The position numbers and the translations under genes were made by a program. From positions 248,001-312,000 of the forward strand of contig NC_017506.1 of the NCBI RefSeq assembly GCF_000166295.1: DNA of 64,000 nucleotides. The letters are read 5' to 3'. Within the stretch, counting starts at the first letter, position 1; the number at the start of each line of letters is the position of its first letter. Origin of the DNA: Marinobacter adhaerens HP15 (GTDB lineage: Bacteria > Pseudomonadota > Gammaproteobacteria > Pseudomonadales > Oleiphilaceae). Below, one piece after another: positions 8,634-17,073 of the stretch. The notes under the pieces are model-generated. The model saw only the letters and a list, made by a program, of their open reading frames with translations. It was not told the origin of the DNA and did no database searches.

Positions 8634-9425
8634 CTATTGGTTGGCGCGCCGGGCAATCCGGTTCAGGAGTCGGGAAGCCGCAAATAAACCGAAGCTGGCG
8701 GTCACCGGGCTGGCGGCGCCAAAGCCGGAGGCGCAATCCAGGCGCACCGGACCGTCGGTGGCCGGTTTCTGCAGGCACACTTCCCCGTCTCCGGCAGGAT
8801 ACGTCAGCTGCTCGAGGGAGTATACGGCCTCAATGCCAAAGCGCCGCTTTGGATTCCGGGAAAAGCCATATTCCCGCCGCAGAAGGTTTCGAACCTTGGC
8901 CAGCAGTGGGTCCTGGGTTGTTTTGCTGAGGTCTGCCACCTGGATCTGAGTGGGGTCGATCTGTCCGCCTGCGCCGCCTGCACAGACCAGAGGAATTTTC
9001 CGGCGCTGGCAGTGGGCAATCAGGGCGGCCTTGGCTTTGACGCTGTCGATGGCGTCGATCACCCCGGTCATGTCTTCGGTGATCAGCTCGCTGACGTTCT
9101 TCGTGGTCAGGAAGCCGAAATGCACCCGAATGTCGGCTTCCGGGTTGATCGCCCGCAACCGGTCTGCCATGGCGTCGGTTTTGGTACGGCCGTACTGGCC
9201 TTCCAGGGCGTGGAGCTGGCGGTTGGTGTTGGACACACAGACATCGTCCATGTCGATCAGGGTGATGGTACCAACGCCACTTCGGGCCAGGGCTTCAGCG
9301 GCCCAGGATCCGACCCCGCCAAGACCGACCACAGCAATATTGGCGTGACGAAAGGCTTCCAGGGCCCGGCGCCCGTAGAGTCGTTCGATGCCACCAAAGC
9401 GGAAAGCGTAATCGTCGGCGTTCAT
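8634..9425 (-). CDS. tcdA: tRNA threonylcarbamoyladenosine dehydratase TcdA
   Basis: This 263-residue E1-like enzyme has the adenylate-forming Rossmann motif VVGLGGVGSWAAEALARSGVG near residue 30 and the substrate-binding stretch IDMDDVCVSNTNRQLHA. Both are characteristic of the TcdA/CsdL branch of the MoeB/ThiF family. TcdA cyclises t6A at position 37 of ANN-decoding tRNAs to ct6A, using ATP and often aided by the CsdA-CsdE sulfur system. I start at the ATG at 9425 (MNADDYAFRFGG), the normal family start, rather than at the extension to 9476. It is followed 21 bases later by the antiporter gene. Confidence 0.9.
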   Translation of the reverse strand: MNADDYAFRFGGIERLYGRRALEAFRHANIAVVGLGGVGSWAAEALARSGVGTITLIDMDDVCVSNTNRQLHALEGQYGRTKTDAMADRLRAINPEADIRVHFGFLTTKNVSELITEDMTGVIDAIDSVKAKAALIAHCQRRKIPLVCAGGAGGQIDPTQIQVADLSKTTQDPLLAKVRNLLRREYGFSRNPKRRFGIEAVYSLEQLTYPAGDGEVCLQKPATDGPVRLDCASGFGAASPVTASFGLFAASRLLNRIARRANQ

Positions 9426-9513
9426 GGTGTCCCCGTGCAGGTCCGGTCGCAGACCGGACAGAATCAAAGATCGCAATTGTAACCCAGTGACCGCACAGAC
9501 AAAAAAGGACCAT

Positions 9514-9540
9514 AAAAAAAGCCACGCAGGGCGTGGCTTT
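9514..9540 (-). terminator. Intrinsic terminator downstream of acyl-CoA dehydrogenase
   Basis: Leftward reading gives GCCACGC-CCT-GCGTGGC followed by seven T. It lies about 160 bases beyond the acyl-CoA dehydrogenase stop (9698) and upstream of tcdA, so it most likely ends the dehydrogenase message. A second GC-rich inverted repeat (CCGGCCAG / CTGGCCGG, about 9663-9690) lies between the stop and this site. Confidence 0.75.
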
Positions 9541-9697
9541 CAAAGTGCCCAGTCCGACGGGGAGCTGGGCGGGACTAGTTCAGAGACACTAATCAACGTG
9601 ACCATTATCAATGGCCAGTGCATTCACCTGAAGGTCACAAGCTGTCATTGATCGGTCATTTCCGGCCAGGCCTTGGGAGCACTGGCCGGATAGCGGA

Positions 9698-11473
9698 TCA
9701 CGCTGCCCAGTGGTCGTCCGAGAACGCCATCAGGCTGTCCTTGCCACTCTGAATGTCACCCAGCAGCCAGTCGACTTCCGGAAGCAGCTTTTCAAAGTAA
9801 AAGCGGGCAGAGACAACCTTGCTCTCGAGCAGGGGCTTGTTGCCTTCGCCGGCGGCAAGCTGTTCGTTGGCAACGTTGGCCATCCTGGACCAGAGGTAAC
9901 CGATGACCGTCAGCGCCATCAGGCGCAGATACGGTGTCGCGGCGGCGCCCGCCTGCTCCGGATCTTTCGGTGCGTTGCTGGCCAGCCACATGGTGGCTGT
10001 CTCAAGCGCCTTCATGGCGTTTTTCAGCTCTTCACGGTGCGGCGCTTCCGGATTGTCCTTCAGATATCCGCTCAGGGTGCCAAAGAGGGTGCGCACCAAC
10101 TGCCCGCCTTTAAGGCTCAGCTTGCGGCCCACGAGGTCCATGGCCTGAATGCCGTTGGTGCCCTCGTAGATCCGGGCGATCCGGCCGTCACGAACCAGCT
10201 GCTCCAGCGGCCAGTCGGTGGTGAAGCCCGAGCCACCCAGTACCTGCAGCCCGGTGTTGGCGTTGTTGAAGCCTTCGTCTGTCAGGAACGACTTCACCAC
10301 CGGGGTAAGCAGTTGAACCAGATCGTCCGCGGATTCCCGGACGGTCTCGTCTGGATGGGCGACAGAGAGATCCAGTTGGTGGCCAGCAAACAGGGCCAGA
10401 GCACGCATGCCCTCGTTCAGAACTTTCTGGCGCATCAGCATTCGGCGTACATCCGGATGCACGATGATCGGGTCAGCGGGACCATCGGGGTTCTTCGGGC
10501 CGCTCAACGAACGGCTCTGCAGGCGCTCACGGGCAAAGCCGAGGCTTTCCTGGTAGGCCATTTCGGCCAGGCCCAGGCCCTGCATGCCAACCATCAGGCG
10601 CGCCTCGTTCATCATGGTGAACATGGCCCGCATGCCATCGTTCGGCTCGCCGACAAGCCAGCCTTTGGCGCCCTCGAAGTTCATGACGCAGGTGGCAGAA
10701 CCCTTGATGCCCATTTTGTGCTCAAGGCCGCCACAGAAGGCCGGGTTTCGCTCCCCGGATTCCGGCAGGAACTTGGGTACCACAAACAGGGAAATGCCCT
10801 TGGTGGTATCCGGCGCGCCGGGCAGCTTGGCCAGAACCAGATGCACGATGTTGTCCACCAGATCGTGCTCGCCACCGGTAATCCAGATCTTGGTGCCTTC
10901 GAGGGCGTAGCTGCCGTCGTCGTTCGGTGTTGCGCGGGTGCGAATCAGGCCCAGGTCGGTGCCGCACTGGGGCTCGGTCAGGCACATGGTGCCGGTCCAC
11001 TCACCGGAAATCAGCTTTTCCAGGTAGGTCTTTTTCAGTTCCTCGGATCCGTGGGCATAAAGTGCGCTAATGGCACCGTGAGTCAGGCCGGGGTACATGC
11101 CCAGAGACAGGTTGGTGGAGCAGACCATTTCATCCACCACAAACTTCAGGGTGTGTGGCAGGCCCTGGCCGCCGTATTCAAGGGGTGCGTCCAGCGCGGT
11201 CCAGCCGCCCTGGACAAACTTCTTGTAGGCGTCCTTGAAACACTCGGGTGTTTTCACAGAGTGGGTTTCAGGATCGTAGGTGCAGCCCTCGCGGTCGCCG
11301 GCCTGGTTGGTGGGCTGGATAACCTCAGCAGCCAGTTTGCCAGCCTCATCGATGACCGCGGAAATCAGATCCGGGGTGGCATCGGCGTATTTTTCCAGCT
11401 CATGCAGCCGGTCTGCGCCCAATACATCAAACAACAGAAAGCGAAGGTCATTCGCCGGAGCCTGGTATTGCAT
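9698..11473 (-). CDS. Acyl-CoA dehydrogenase (long, FadE-like C-terminal extension)
   Basis: This 591-residue flavoprotein has the acyl-CoA dehydrogenase core: [15 protein letters not shown] for FAD and substrate binding, [10 protein letters not shown], and [31 protein letters not shown] holding the catalytic glutamate region. The extra C-terminal region matches the ~600-residue acyl-CoA dehydrogenases with a dedicated C-terminal domain that are common in Pseudomonas and Marinobacter. It catalyses the first step of beta-oxidation, acyl-CoA to trans-2-enoyl-CoA, passing electrons to ETF. The ATG at 11473 is preceded by AGGAGA. It is monocistronic, with a terminator downstream. Chain-length preference is not readable from sequence. 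Confidence 0.9.
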   Translation of the reverse strand: MQYQAPANDLRFLLFDVLGADRLHELEKYADATPDLISAVIDEAGKLAAEVIQPTNQAGDREGCTYDPETHSVKTPECFKDAYKKFVQGGWTALDAPLEYGGQGLPHTLKFVVDEMVCSTNLSLGMYPGLTHGAISALYAHGSEELKKTYLEKLISGEWTGTMCLTEPQCGTDLGLIRTRATPNDDGSYALEGTKIWITGGEHDLVDNIVHLVLAKLPGAPDTTKGISLFVVPKFLPESGERNPAFCGGLEHKMGIKGSATCVMNFEGAKGWLVGEPNDGMRAMFTMMNEARLMVGMQGLGLAEMAYQESLGFARERLQSRSLSGPKNPDGPADPIIVHPDVRRMLMRQKVLNEGMRALALFAGHQLDLSVAHPDETVRESADDLVQLLTPVVKSFLTDEGFNNANTGLQVLGGSGFTTDWPLEQLVRDGRIARIYEGTNGIQAMDLVGRKLSLKGGQLVRTLFGTLSGYLKDNPEAPHREELKNAMKALETATMWLASNAPKDPEQAGAAATPYLRLMALTVIGYLWSRMANVANEQLAAGEGNKPLLESKVVSARFYFEKLLPEVDWLLGDIQSGKDSLMAFSDDHWAA

Positions 11474-11619
11474 GGATACTCTCCTAGGTGCGCCGTTTTA
11501 ACGGGAGCGCTGCAGCATTCGGCAGCGACCCGAAGGTAATTTGAACACTGGTTTCATACGCCCGTTTTAATGCGCTGGTTCACCGTTTTGGCAGTCTGGA
11601 CGATAGAATTTTCGTATGT

Positions 11620-11637
11620 CCTCCTGAACCAAGGAGG
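11620..11637 (+). promoter_or_regulatory. Hairpin sequestering the Shine-Dalgarno of the SDR gene
   Basis: CCTCCT (11620-11625) pairs perfectly with AGGAGG (11632-11637) across a six-base loop. The right arm is the ribosome binding site of the ATG at 11644. A stem of this kind can hold the site closed until heat, a protein or an RNA opens it. The pairing is seen in the sequence; any regulatory role is inferred. Confidence 0.45.
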
Positions 11638-11643
11638 TATCAA

Positions 11644-12387
11644 ATGAAACAAGTGGTGATAGCCGGGGTTTCCGGCGCAATCGGTGGCGCTTTGGCAAGC
11701 CGGTTGCTTGAGCGTGATTCCCAAACCAGGGTGATCGGGTTGTGCCGTGATCCGGAGAACGCGCCGGACGCTTTGCGCAGCGATCAGCGCATCACTTTGC
11801 TGCCCTGGGATGCCGAAAGCAGTGCCGCGCCCGGTGCGATTGCCGAGGCACTGGAATCGCTGCTGAACAGGGAGGAGGGGATTGATAGCTTTATTTATGC
11901 CGCGGGGCTGCTTCACGGGCCGGATATGTTCCCGGAGAAGCGCCTTGAAGACCTCGATCCGCAGAGTATGGCGCGTGCGTTTGCTGTCAACGCAACCGGT
12001 TTCGGATTGCTGACCCAGGCGCTATTGCCATGGCTGCGACATCGGGCATTCAAACGGGTGGTGGCTATTTCCGCCAAGGTTGGTTCGATAACCGACAACG
12101 GGTTTGGCGGCTGGTATGCCTATCGTAGTTCAAAAGCGGCGCTGAATATGCTCGTTCGCAACCTGTCCATTGAGTTGCCGCGCCGGTGCAAACCGCTAGC
12201 CTGCGTATCCCTGCATCCTGGCACGACCGAATCGGCGTTGAGCGAACCGTTCAGCCAATCTCTCGCCAAGCTCAACGTGCATACTCCAGAGGAGACGGCT
12301 ACCAACCTTCTGGAGGTGCTCGATGGACTGGGGGAGGACGATAACGGAAAGTTCCTGAGCTGGGATGGTACAGAGCTGCCCTGGTAG
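11644..12387 (+). CDS. Short-chain dehydrogenase/reductase (C-factor-like)
   Basis: This 247-residue protein has a Rossmann glycine motif at the N-terminus (VSGAIGGALASRLL), the SDR segment IYAAGLLHG (equivalent of NNAG), a catalytic serine in VVAISAKVGSI and the YxxxK motif in WYAYRSSKAALNM. It resembles the C-factor/CsgA-like SDR group that is common in Pseudomonas and Marinobacter, usually NAD(P)-dependent oxidoreductases of unknown substrate. The ATG at 11644 follows a very strong AAGGAGGT site that is itself part of a hairpin. It stands alone, with a terminator 25 bases after the stop. Confidence 0.85.
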   Translation: MKQVVIAGVSGAIGGALASRLLERDSQTRVIGLCRDPENAPDALRSDQRITLLPWDAESSAAPGAIAEALESLLNREEGIDSFIYAAGLLHGPDMFPEKRLEDLDPQSMARAFAVNATGFGLLTQALLPWLRHRAFKRVVAISAKVGSITDNGFGGWYAYRSSKAALNMLVRNLSIELPRRCKPLACVSLHPGTTESALSEPFSQSLAKLNVHTPEETATNLLEVLDGLGEDDNGKFLSWDGTELPW

Positions 12388-12412
12388 TTCGGGCAACCCT
12401 GGTGTCGGCTAC

Positions 12413-12445
12413 AAAAAAGGGGCGATTTTCATCGCCCCTTTTTCG
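12413..12445. terminator. Bidirectional intrinsic terminator between SDR and chrR genes
   Basis: AAAAAAGGGGCGAT, a four-base loop, then ATCGCCCCTTTTT. The stem has T-runs on both strands and sits between convergent genes ending at 12387 and 12467, so it can end both transcripts. Confidence 0.85.
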
Positions 12446-12466
12446 TGCCCATCATTCGGCGGAAGG

Positions 12467-13105
12467 TTACCGAATAAAGGGATTTAGCATCCGCGTAAAG
12501 GTACCCGTGAGCTTCACCGGAGCACTCAACACGGAGAGTGTTATACAGTCCTCGCAACCAACCGCTACGGGCTTGTGTTCGTCCTCATCGTTCAGGACCA
12601 CGAAATCCCACTGGTTAAACACTCCTTTCTGGTCTGCAAACGCACCCTGGAGGACGATGGTCGTTTCCTCCCCGCGATGCGTGTGGGCAGGCGCTTTGCC
12701 GCCGGCAGCGAGTTTCTGGAGCACAACCTGTTCTTTCTGACCGGGGAACCGGTCGGTGATGTCCAGGACGCTCACATCACCCAGCTGGCGCTTCCACGGC
12801 AAGCTGTTGAGATCTTCACCCAGTAGCTTCTGCAGGGCGCTGACCCTCGGGACAGCCGCTGCCGCAGGCTCAGCTGCCGGCTCGCTATCGATCTTTGAAA
12901 GAATGCTGTCGAACATGCTTTCAGAGACAGTCACCTTTGGCTGCTGCTCCATCATCACAGCCCCAAGGCTATCAAGCGTGTCCACACGGCTGCGGCAGTG
13001 GGAACACTTGTCCAGGTGGAGCTTGATGCACAGGGCATGGGGCTCGCTCAGGTTACCTGCGCTGTACTCCATCAGGCTCAGGCTGTCGGGATGGTGCCGT
13101 GTCAT
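12467..13105 (-). CDS. chrR: ChrR-type cupin anti-sigma factor
   Basis: This 212-residue protein has the two-part layout of ChrR. The N-terminal zinc-binding anti-sigma domain has H30-x3-C34-x2-C37 with an early histidine (H4 or H5). The C-terminal cupin has HTHRGEETTIVLQGAF, with a second ligand histidine in EDEHKP. In Rhodobacter sphaeroides ChrR holds the ECF sigma factor RpoE inactive until singlet oxygen or organic hydroperoxides release it. The metal-ligand pattern is complete in both domains. Its start overlaps the sigma gene's stop by four bases, so the pair is made together. Name is by family; the inducing signal here is inferred. Confidence 0.85.
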   Translation of the reverse strand: MTRHHPDSLSLMEYSAGNLSEPHALCIKLHLDKCSHCRSRVDTLDSLGAVMMEQQPKVTVSESMFDSILSKIDSEPAAEPAAAAVPRVSALQKLLGEDLNSLPWKRQLGDVSVLDITDRFPGQKEQVVLQKLAAGGKAPAHTHRGEETTIVLQGAFADQKGVFNQWDFVVLNDEDEHKPVAVGCEDCITLSVLSAPVKLTGTFTRMLNPFIR

Positions 13106-13749
13106 ACGTTCTGGTCCTGCAAAATCACTTTCAGTTTATTCAATGCCAGGCGAACCCGGCTTTTCACGGTGCCAAGAGGAATGTCCAACTCGTCCGCAAC
13201 CATCTGGTGCGACTTGTTTTCCATGTACACCTTGGCAATGACCGTAATCTGTTCTTCCGGCAGATGACTCAGGGATTCCCTGATTCGCCGTTCGGACATG
13301 AGGCGGTGTAAAGAAGTGACCGGCTCGTTTTCGTTTTCACCCGGAATCTGCCAAAGGTCTTCTGTCTCTACTGGCATTTCAGCACTGGTACGCTGCATCT
13401 TTCTCAGCATATCAATTCGCTGGTTCCGCGCGATGGTGAAAATCCAGGTTGATGCCGCCGCCTTGCGCCAGTCGTAGAGGCATGAGCGTCTCCAGATCGA
13501 CACGAATACTTCCTGCACGAGCTCTTCCGCATGACTCGCCAGACCATTCGCCATGGCGTAGTACTTGATTTGCGGGCCAAAATGCTCGAACAGCGCGTGG
13601 TATGCTTCGCGGTCCTGGTTCTTGCCCACTTTCTGCAGCATTTGGCTCCATTGGTCCTTGCGGCCCTCGGAACTTGCTGGCTTTTGATCCAGTGTGGTCA
13701 CCGGACGCTCCTTGACAGTCGCATGATTTGAGCTTGTTCTGGTCATCAT
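13102..13749 (-). CDS. ECF sigma factor, ChrR-associated (ECF11-like)
   Basis: About 215 residues with sigma regions 2 (EELVQEVFVSIWRRSCLYDWRKAAASTWIF, then ARNQRIDMLRK) and 4 (LPEEQITVIAKVYMENKSHQMVADELDIPLGTVKSRVRLALNKL). Pairing with a ChrR-type anti-sigma factor places it in the RpoE/SigK-like ECF11 group, which drives photo-oxidative and peroxide stress genes in other proteobacteria. I take the ATG at 13749; a GTG at 13758 and an ATG at 13746 are alternatives. Upstream is a sequence matching the group's own promoter, so it probably activates itself. Targets elsewhere in the genome (photolyase, cyclopropane fatty acid synthase, and others in relatives) are not visible here. Confidence 0.85.
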   Translation of the reverse strand: MMTRTSSNHATVKERPVTTLDQKPASSEGRKDQWSQMLQKVGKNQDREAYHALFEHFGPQIKYYAMANGLASHAEELVQEVFVSIWRRSCLYDWRKAAASTWIFTIARNQRIDMLRKMQRTSAEMPVETEDLWQIPGENENEPVTSLHRLMSERRIRESLSHLPEEQITVIAKVYMENKSHQMVADELDIPLGTVKSRVRLALNKLKVILQDQNV

Positions 13750-13784
13750 TCTATGCACTCGTCCCGGGTTTGTCAGTGTCTAGG

Positions 13785-13812
13785 TTTACGGATCGGTGAA
13801 TCAGGTGGATCA
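13785..13812 (-). promoter_or_regulatory. Candidate ECF11-type autoregulatory promoter
   Basis: Leftward reading gives TGATCC, a 16-base spacer, then CGTAAA, about 36 bases upstream of the sigma gene's ATG. TGATCC/CGTA is the promoter pattern I recall for ChrR-partnered ECF sigma factors, and family members commonly transcribe their own operon. Confidence 0.55.
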
Positions 13813-13940
13813 GCCTGTGTGGAAAAAAACACAGAAAGCTGGCACCAGCGACGGTTTTTGATCGTCTCGCAGGTGATTGCCGGAATCGGCAGAGCGGTCT
13901 AGTCTGAGCAATAAATCGACTCCGGACGACAAACACCTCC

Positions 13941-14978
13941 ATGAATGCTCCCGGCTTTACCGGAAACCTGCCCGTTATCCGGGCGCACTATGCGGATATC
14001 CTCTGCCAGTTGGCGGAGGACCGTGGCCTGCAGCGGTCCCGGCTATTGTCGGCTTCCGGTATTCGCCCATCCATGCTTGGTCATCCGGACAATTTCATTA
14101 CTGTCGAGCAGTTCAGTGCCCTGTGTCGCGAAACGCTTGTCCAGAGTGGTGATCCAGCCCTCGGACTTGAGTTTGGAAAGCGGCTGAAGTTTACGACCCA
14201 CGGCTCGCTGGCCCAGGCAGCCATTAGTTGCGATACCCTTGAGCAGGCGCTTACGGTACTGATCAAATATTTCCAGATCCGCTTTGTCTACATGAGCCTT
14301 TCGTTCTTCGTGGAGGAACATGAGGCCGTGATCCAGCTGGACCTGGCGCACAGCATTGAGGACCTGTACCGGTTCAATGTTGATGTGGTGATGGCGTCAC
14401 TGATGGATGTGAATCTCCTGCTTTTTGGCCATCGGCTGCTGGATGGCGGGCGATGCCTGCTGGATTTTCCTGAGCCTGAGGATCTCTCGGCCTATAGACA
14501 GCTGTTTGGAAGCCAGATTGCGTTTGGCAGTGGCGTGAACCAGCTGCGGTTCAAACGGGTTTTTCTCGACTCCCCCATGTCACTGTCGAATCCGGTGACC
14601 CGTCGGATTGCCGAAGCCCAGTGTCAGGAGGAAATGCGATTCATCGAGGGTTCCACGTCGGTTTCGGACCGGGTGGTGCGCCTGCTCGAGACGGGGCGAA
14701 GCCAGCGGTTACCGGCCCTGGAGGATGTGGCGGAACACCTGAAAATGTCCACCAGGACGCTGCGCAGGCAGTTGGCCTCCGAAGGGGTGCGATTCCAGCA
14801 ACTGCAGGATTCCATTCGCCACCGCCGAGCCCTTGAACTGCTGCGCCGCAATGAGCTGAGCATTGATGAGATAGCCGACGCTCTGGGCTACAGTGACCCC
14901 TCCAACTTTGGCCGTGCCTTCCGCAAGTGGGAAGGCGTTTCTCCCAGTGCCTGGCGTCGGGAGCATCAGAAACTCTGA
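13941..14978 (+). CDS. AraC-family transcriptional regulator
   Basis: This 345-residue regulator has an arabinose-binding-type N-terminal domain (ITVEQFSALCRETLVQSGDPALG) and the AraC DNA-binding domain at the end (LKMSTRTLRRQLASEGVRFQQ, then LGYSDPSNFGRAFRKWEGVSPSAWR). It is the same architecture as the regulator at 1773-2849, but the sequences differ enough that recent duplication is unlikely. It is divergent from the ECF sigma gene with about 190 bases between starts, and convergent with speA with six bases between stops. Nothing in the neighbourhood points to a clear target. Function beyond DNA binding is unknown. Confidence 0.85.
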   Translation: MNAPGFTGNLPVIRAHYADILCQLAEDRGLQRSRLLSASGIRPSMLGHPDNFITVEQFSALCRETLVQSGDPALGLEFGKRLKFTTHGSLAQAAISCDTLEQALTVLIKYFQIRFVYMSLSFFVEEHEAVIQLDLAHSIEDLYRFNVDVVMASLMDVNLLLFGHRLLDGGRCLLDFPEPEDLSAYRQLFGSQIAFGSGVNQLRFKRVFLDSPMSLSNPVTRRIAEAQCQEEMRFIEGSTSVSDRVVRLLETGRSQRLPALEDVAEHLKMSTRTLRRQLASEGVRFQQLQDSIRHRRALELLRRNELSIDEIADALGYSDPSNFGRAFRKWEGVSPSAWRREHQKL

Positions 14979-14984
14979 CGAGAA

Positions 14985-16895
14985 CTATTCCTCGAGGTAG
15001 GTATAACCATCCAGGCCGGCGGCCAGCTCTGCCATAAGCGCGGCCTGGGTTTCCGCTGCCAGGGCGGAGGCGGCAAACTTGCCCCTGTAGGCCTCCATCA
15101 GGGCCTCGGGTTCAAAGTTCACATAGCGCAACACCTTGGCGACGGTGTCCCCGGTGATGGGGGCGCTGATCTCGTAACCGCCTTCTGGCGTCAGGCGGAC
15201 ATCCACGGAATGGGTGTCGCCGAACAGGTTGTGCATATCGCCCAGAATTTCCTGATACGCGCCGGTCATGAAAAAGCCCATCAGCAAAGGCTCGCCCGAC
15301 CGTTCTTCGGGTAAGGGCAGGGTTGTCTCGGTGCCCTGGCCATCGACGTAGCGGTCGATACGCCCGTCCGAATCGCAGGTAATGTCCTGGATAACTGCCC
15401 GCCGGTTCAGGGGGCGATCCAGGCCGTTGATCGGCATAACCGGGAAGATCTGATCAATGCCCCAGACATCGGGCAGTGACTGGAACAGGGAAAAATTAAC
15501 GAAGAGTTTTTCCGCCAGTTTCTCATTGAGTTCGTCGATAATTTCCCGGTGAGCCCGGTTGCTGCTGTCCAGCTGATCCCGGAGCAGTCGGCAGCAGCGG
15601 GTGTACAGGGTTTCAGCATCCGCCCGCTCCTGGAGCGACAGAACGCCGTGGGCGAACTGGGCGTGAACATCGGCCATGGCGTGGAGTACGTCATGGTAGA
15701 TCTCAGCCAGTGAGCGGGGGGTGTTTGTGTCCTGCAGGCTTTCAAGGTCGCGCCAGAGATCGTGCAGCGGCGCAGAGGCGGTGGCCCCCGGTTGTTGCGG
15801 TGTCCGGTTTTCCGGTGCTTCGTGGTCGATCACGTTGGTCACAAGCACGGAGTGATGCGCGGTCAGGGCTCTGCCGGATTCGCTGATCAGATCCGGGTGA
15901 GGCGTACCGTGGCGATCACACTCTGCCTGCAAAACATGCACGACATTGTAGGCATATTCGTAAACGCTGTAGTTCATGGAGCAGCTACTGCGTGAGCGAG
16001 TGCCCTCGTAATCCACGCCCAGGCCACCGCCGATGTCCACCGTGCCAATTGGGGCCCCCATCTGGCGCAACTCGCTGTAGAAGCGTGCACATTCCCGGAG
16101 ACCGGTCTGGATGTCACGGATGTTGGCAATCTGGGAGCCAAGATGGAAGTGCAAAAGTTGCAGGGTGTCCAGGGCGCCCGCCTCGCGCAGGGTGTCGACG
16201 ACATCCAGGACCTGGCTGGCAGACAGTCCGAATTTCGACTTTTCACCGCCTGTGTTCTGCCAGTTGCCTTTGCCGATGGTGGCCAGCCGGGCCCGAACTC
16301 CGATCAGCGGTGAAACGCCCAGGCTTTTTGCCTCTTCCAGGATGAGTGGCAGTTCCGATTTCTTCTCGACCACGATGAACACCCGGTGGCCGAGAGTCTG
16401 CCCAATCAGGGCAAGACGGATGTACTCCCGGTCCTTGTAACCATTGCAGACAATCACCGATCCGGGTTGCTGGGACATTGCCAGCACCGCCATCAGCTCT
16501 GGCTTGCTGCCTGCTTCAAGCCCGATCTGGCCGTTGGAGGCGGCGGGCTCGGCAGCCAGCAGCTCTTCGACTACGCGGCGCTGCTGGTTGACCTTGATGG
16601 GGTAAACCGCCGTGTAGCCGCCCTGGTAGGCGTGCTCCTCTGCAACCTTGTTGAAGGCATTGCAGAGTTTGTTAACGCGGTCGTGCAGGATGTCAACGAA
16701 GCGCACAAGTACCGGCAACTGGACCCCGGACTCGGTCAGCGTCCGGGTCAGTTCTGGCAGGTTGATGCGGGCCGGGCTGTGGCCACGATCCGGGCGGATG
16801 AGCACCTGGCCCTGATCATTGACACCGATGTAGCCATCGCTCCAGTGGGCAATGTTGTAAACCTTGTGGGCCGGGGTGGCGCTGGCTTCGCTCAT
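14985..16895 (-). CDS. speA: Biosynthetic arginine decarboxylase
   Basis: This 636-residue protein has the PLP-barrel signature AVYPIKVNQ with the Schiff-base lysine, the glycine-rich phosphate site VDIGGGLGVDYEGTRS, and LISESGRALTAHH. These and the length match biosynthetic SpeA, which makes agmatine from arginine, the entry to putrescine in many gammaproteobacteria. I start at the ATG at 16895 (MSEASATPAHKVYNIAHW), the usual family start; the frame continues upstream to 16988 without a family match. It is divergent from speE, so a shared 178-bp control region serves two steps of polyamine synthesis. Confidence 0.93.
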   Translation of the reverse strand: MSEASATPAHKVYNIAHWSDGYIGVNDQGQVLIRPDRGHSPARINLPELTRTLTESGVQLPVLVRFVDILHDRVNKLCNAFNKVAEEHAYQGGYTAVYPIKVNQQRRVVEELLAAEPAASNGQIGLEAGSKPELMAVLAMSQQPGSVIVCNGYKDREYIRLALIGQTLGHRVFIVVEKKSELPLILEEAKSLGVSPLIGVRARLATIGKGNWQNTGGEKSKFGLSASQVLDVVDTLREAGALDTLQLLHFHLGSQIANIRDIQTGLRECARFYSELRQMGAPIGTVDIGGGLGVDYEGTRSRSSCSMNYSVYEYAYNVVHVLQAECDRHGTPHPDLISESGRALTAHHSVLVTNVIDHEAPENRTPQQPGATASAPLHDLWRDLESLQDTNTPRSLAEIYHDVLHAMADVHAQFAHGVLSLQERADAETLYTRCCRLLRDQLDSSNRAHREIIDELNEKLAEKLFVNFSLFQSLPDVWGIDQIFPVMPINGLDRPLNRRAVIQDITCDSDGRIDRYVDGQGTETTLPLPEERSGEPLLMGFFMTGAYQEILGDMHNLFGDTHSVDVRLTPEGGYEISAPITGDTVAKVLRYVNFEPEALMEAYRGKFAASALAAETQAALMAELAAGLDGYTYLEE

Positions 16896-17000
16896 GCTTG
16901 CTATCCTGTCAGGAAACACTGGCCGCCATTGTATGGATTCCCATCCCCGGCTAAAAGCATCGGCTGCGGAAAATACATGGTGTTTCACCGCGATTATCGC

Positions 17001-17029
17001 TTTAGCTCACGGTGGGGCATCCCTACAAT
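17001..17029 (+). promoter_or_regulatory. Candidate sigma-70 promoter of speE
   Basis: TTTAGC, a 17-base spacer, then TACAAT, ending 44 bases before the speE ATG. The -10 is good and the -35 weak. It lies in the divergent speA-speE control region. Confidence 0.45.
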
Positions 17030-17073
17030 ACGCCCTTTCAATTCAGCCCATGGCCCACAGCGGGAGGCAAGAC

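Noticed and set aside
9710..11539. A 609-codon open frame antisense to the acyl-CoA dehydrogenase, and many similar long antisense frames elsewhere
   Set aside because: High-GC codon use leaves the antisense frame open; the translated frames lack domain patterns and sit wholly inside well-supported genes.
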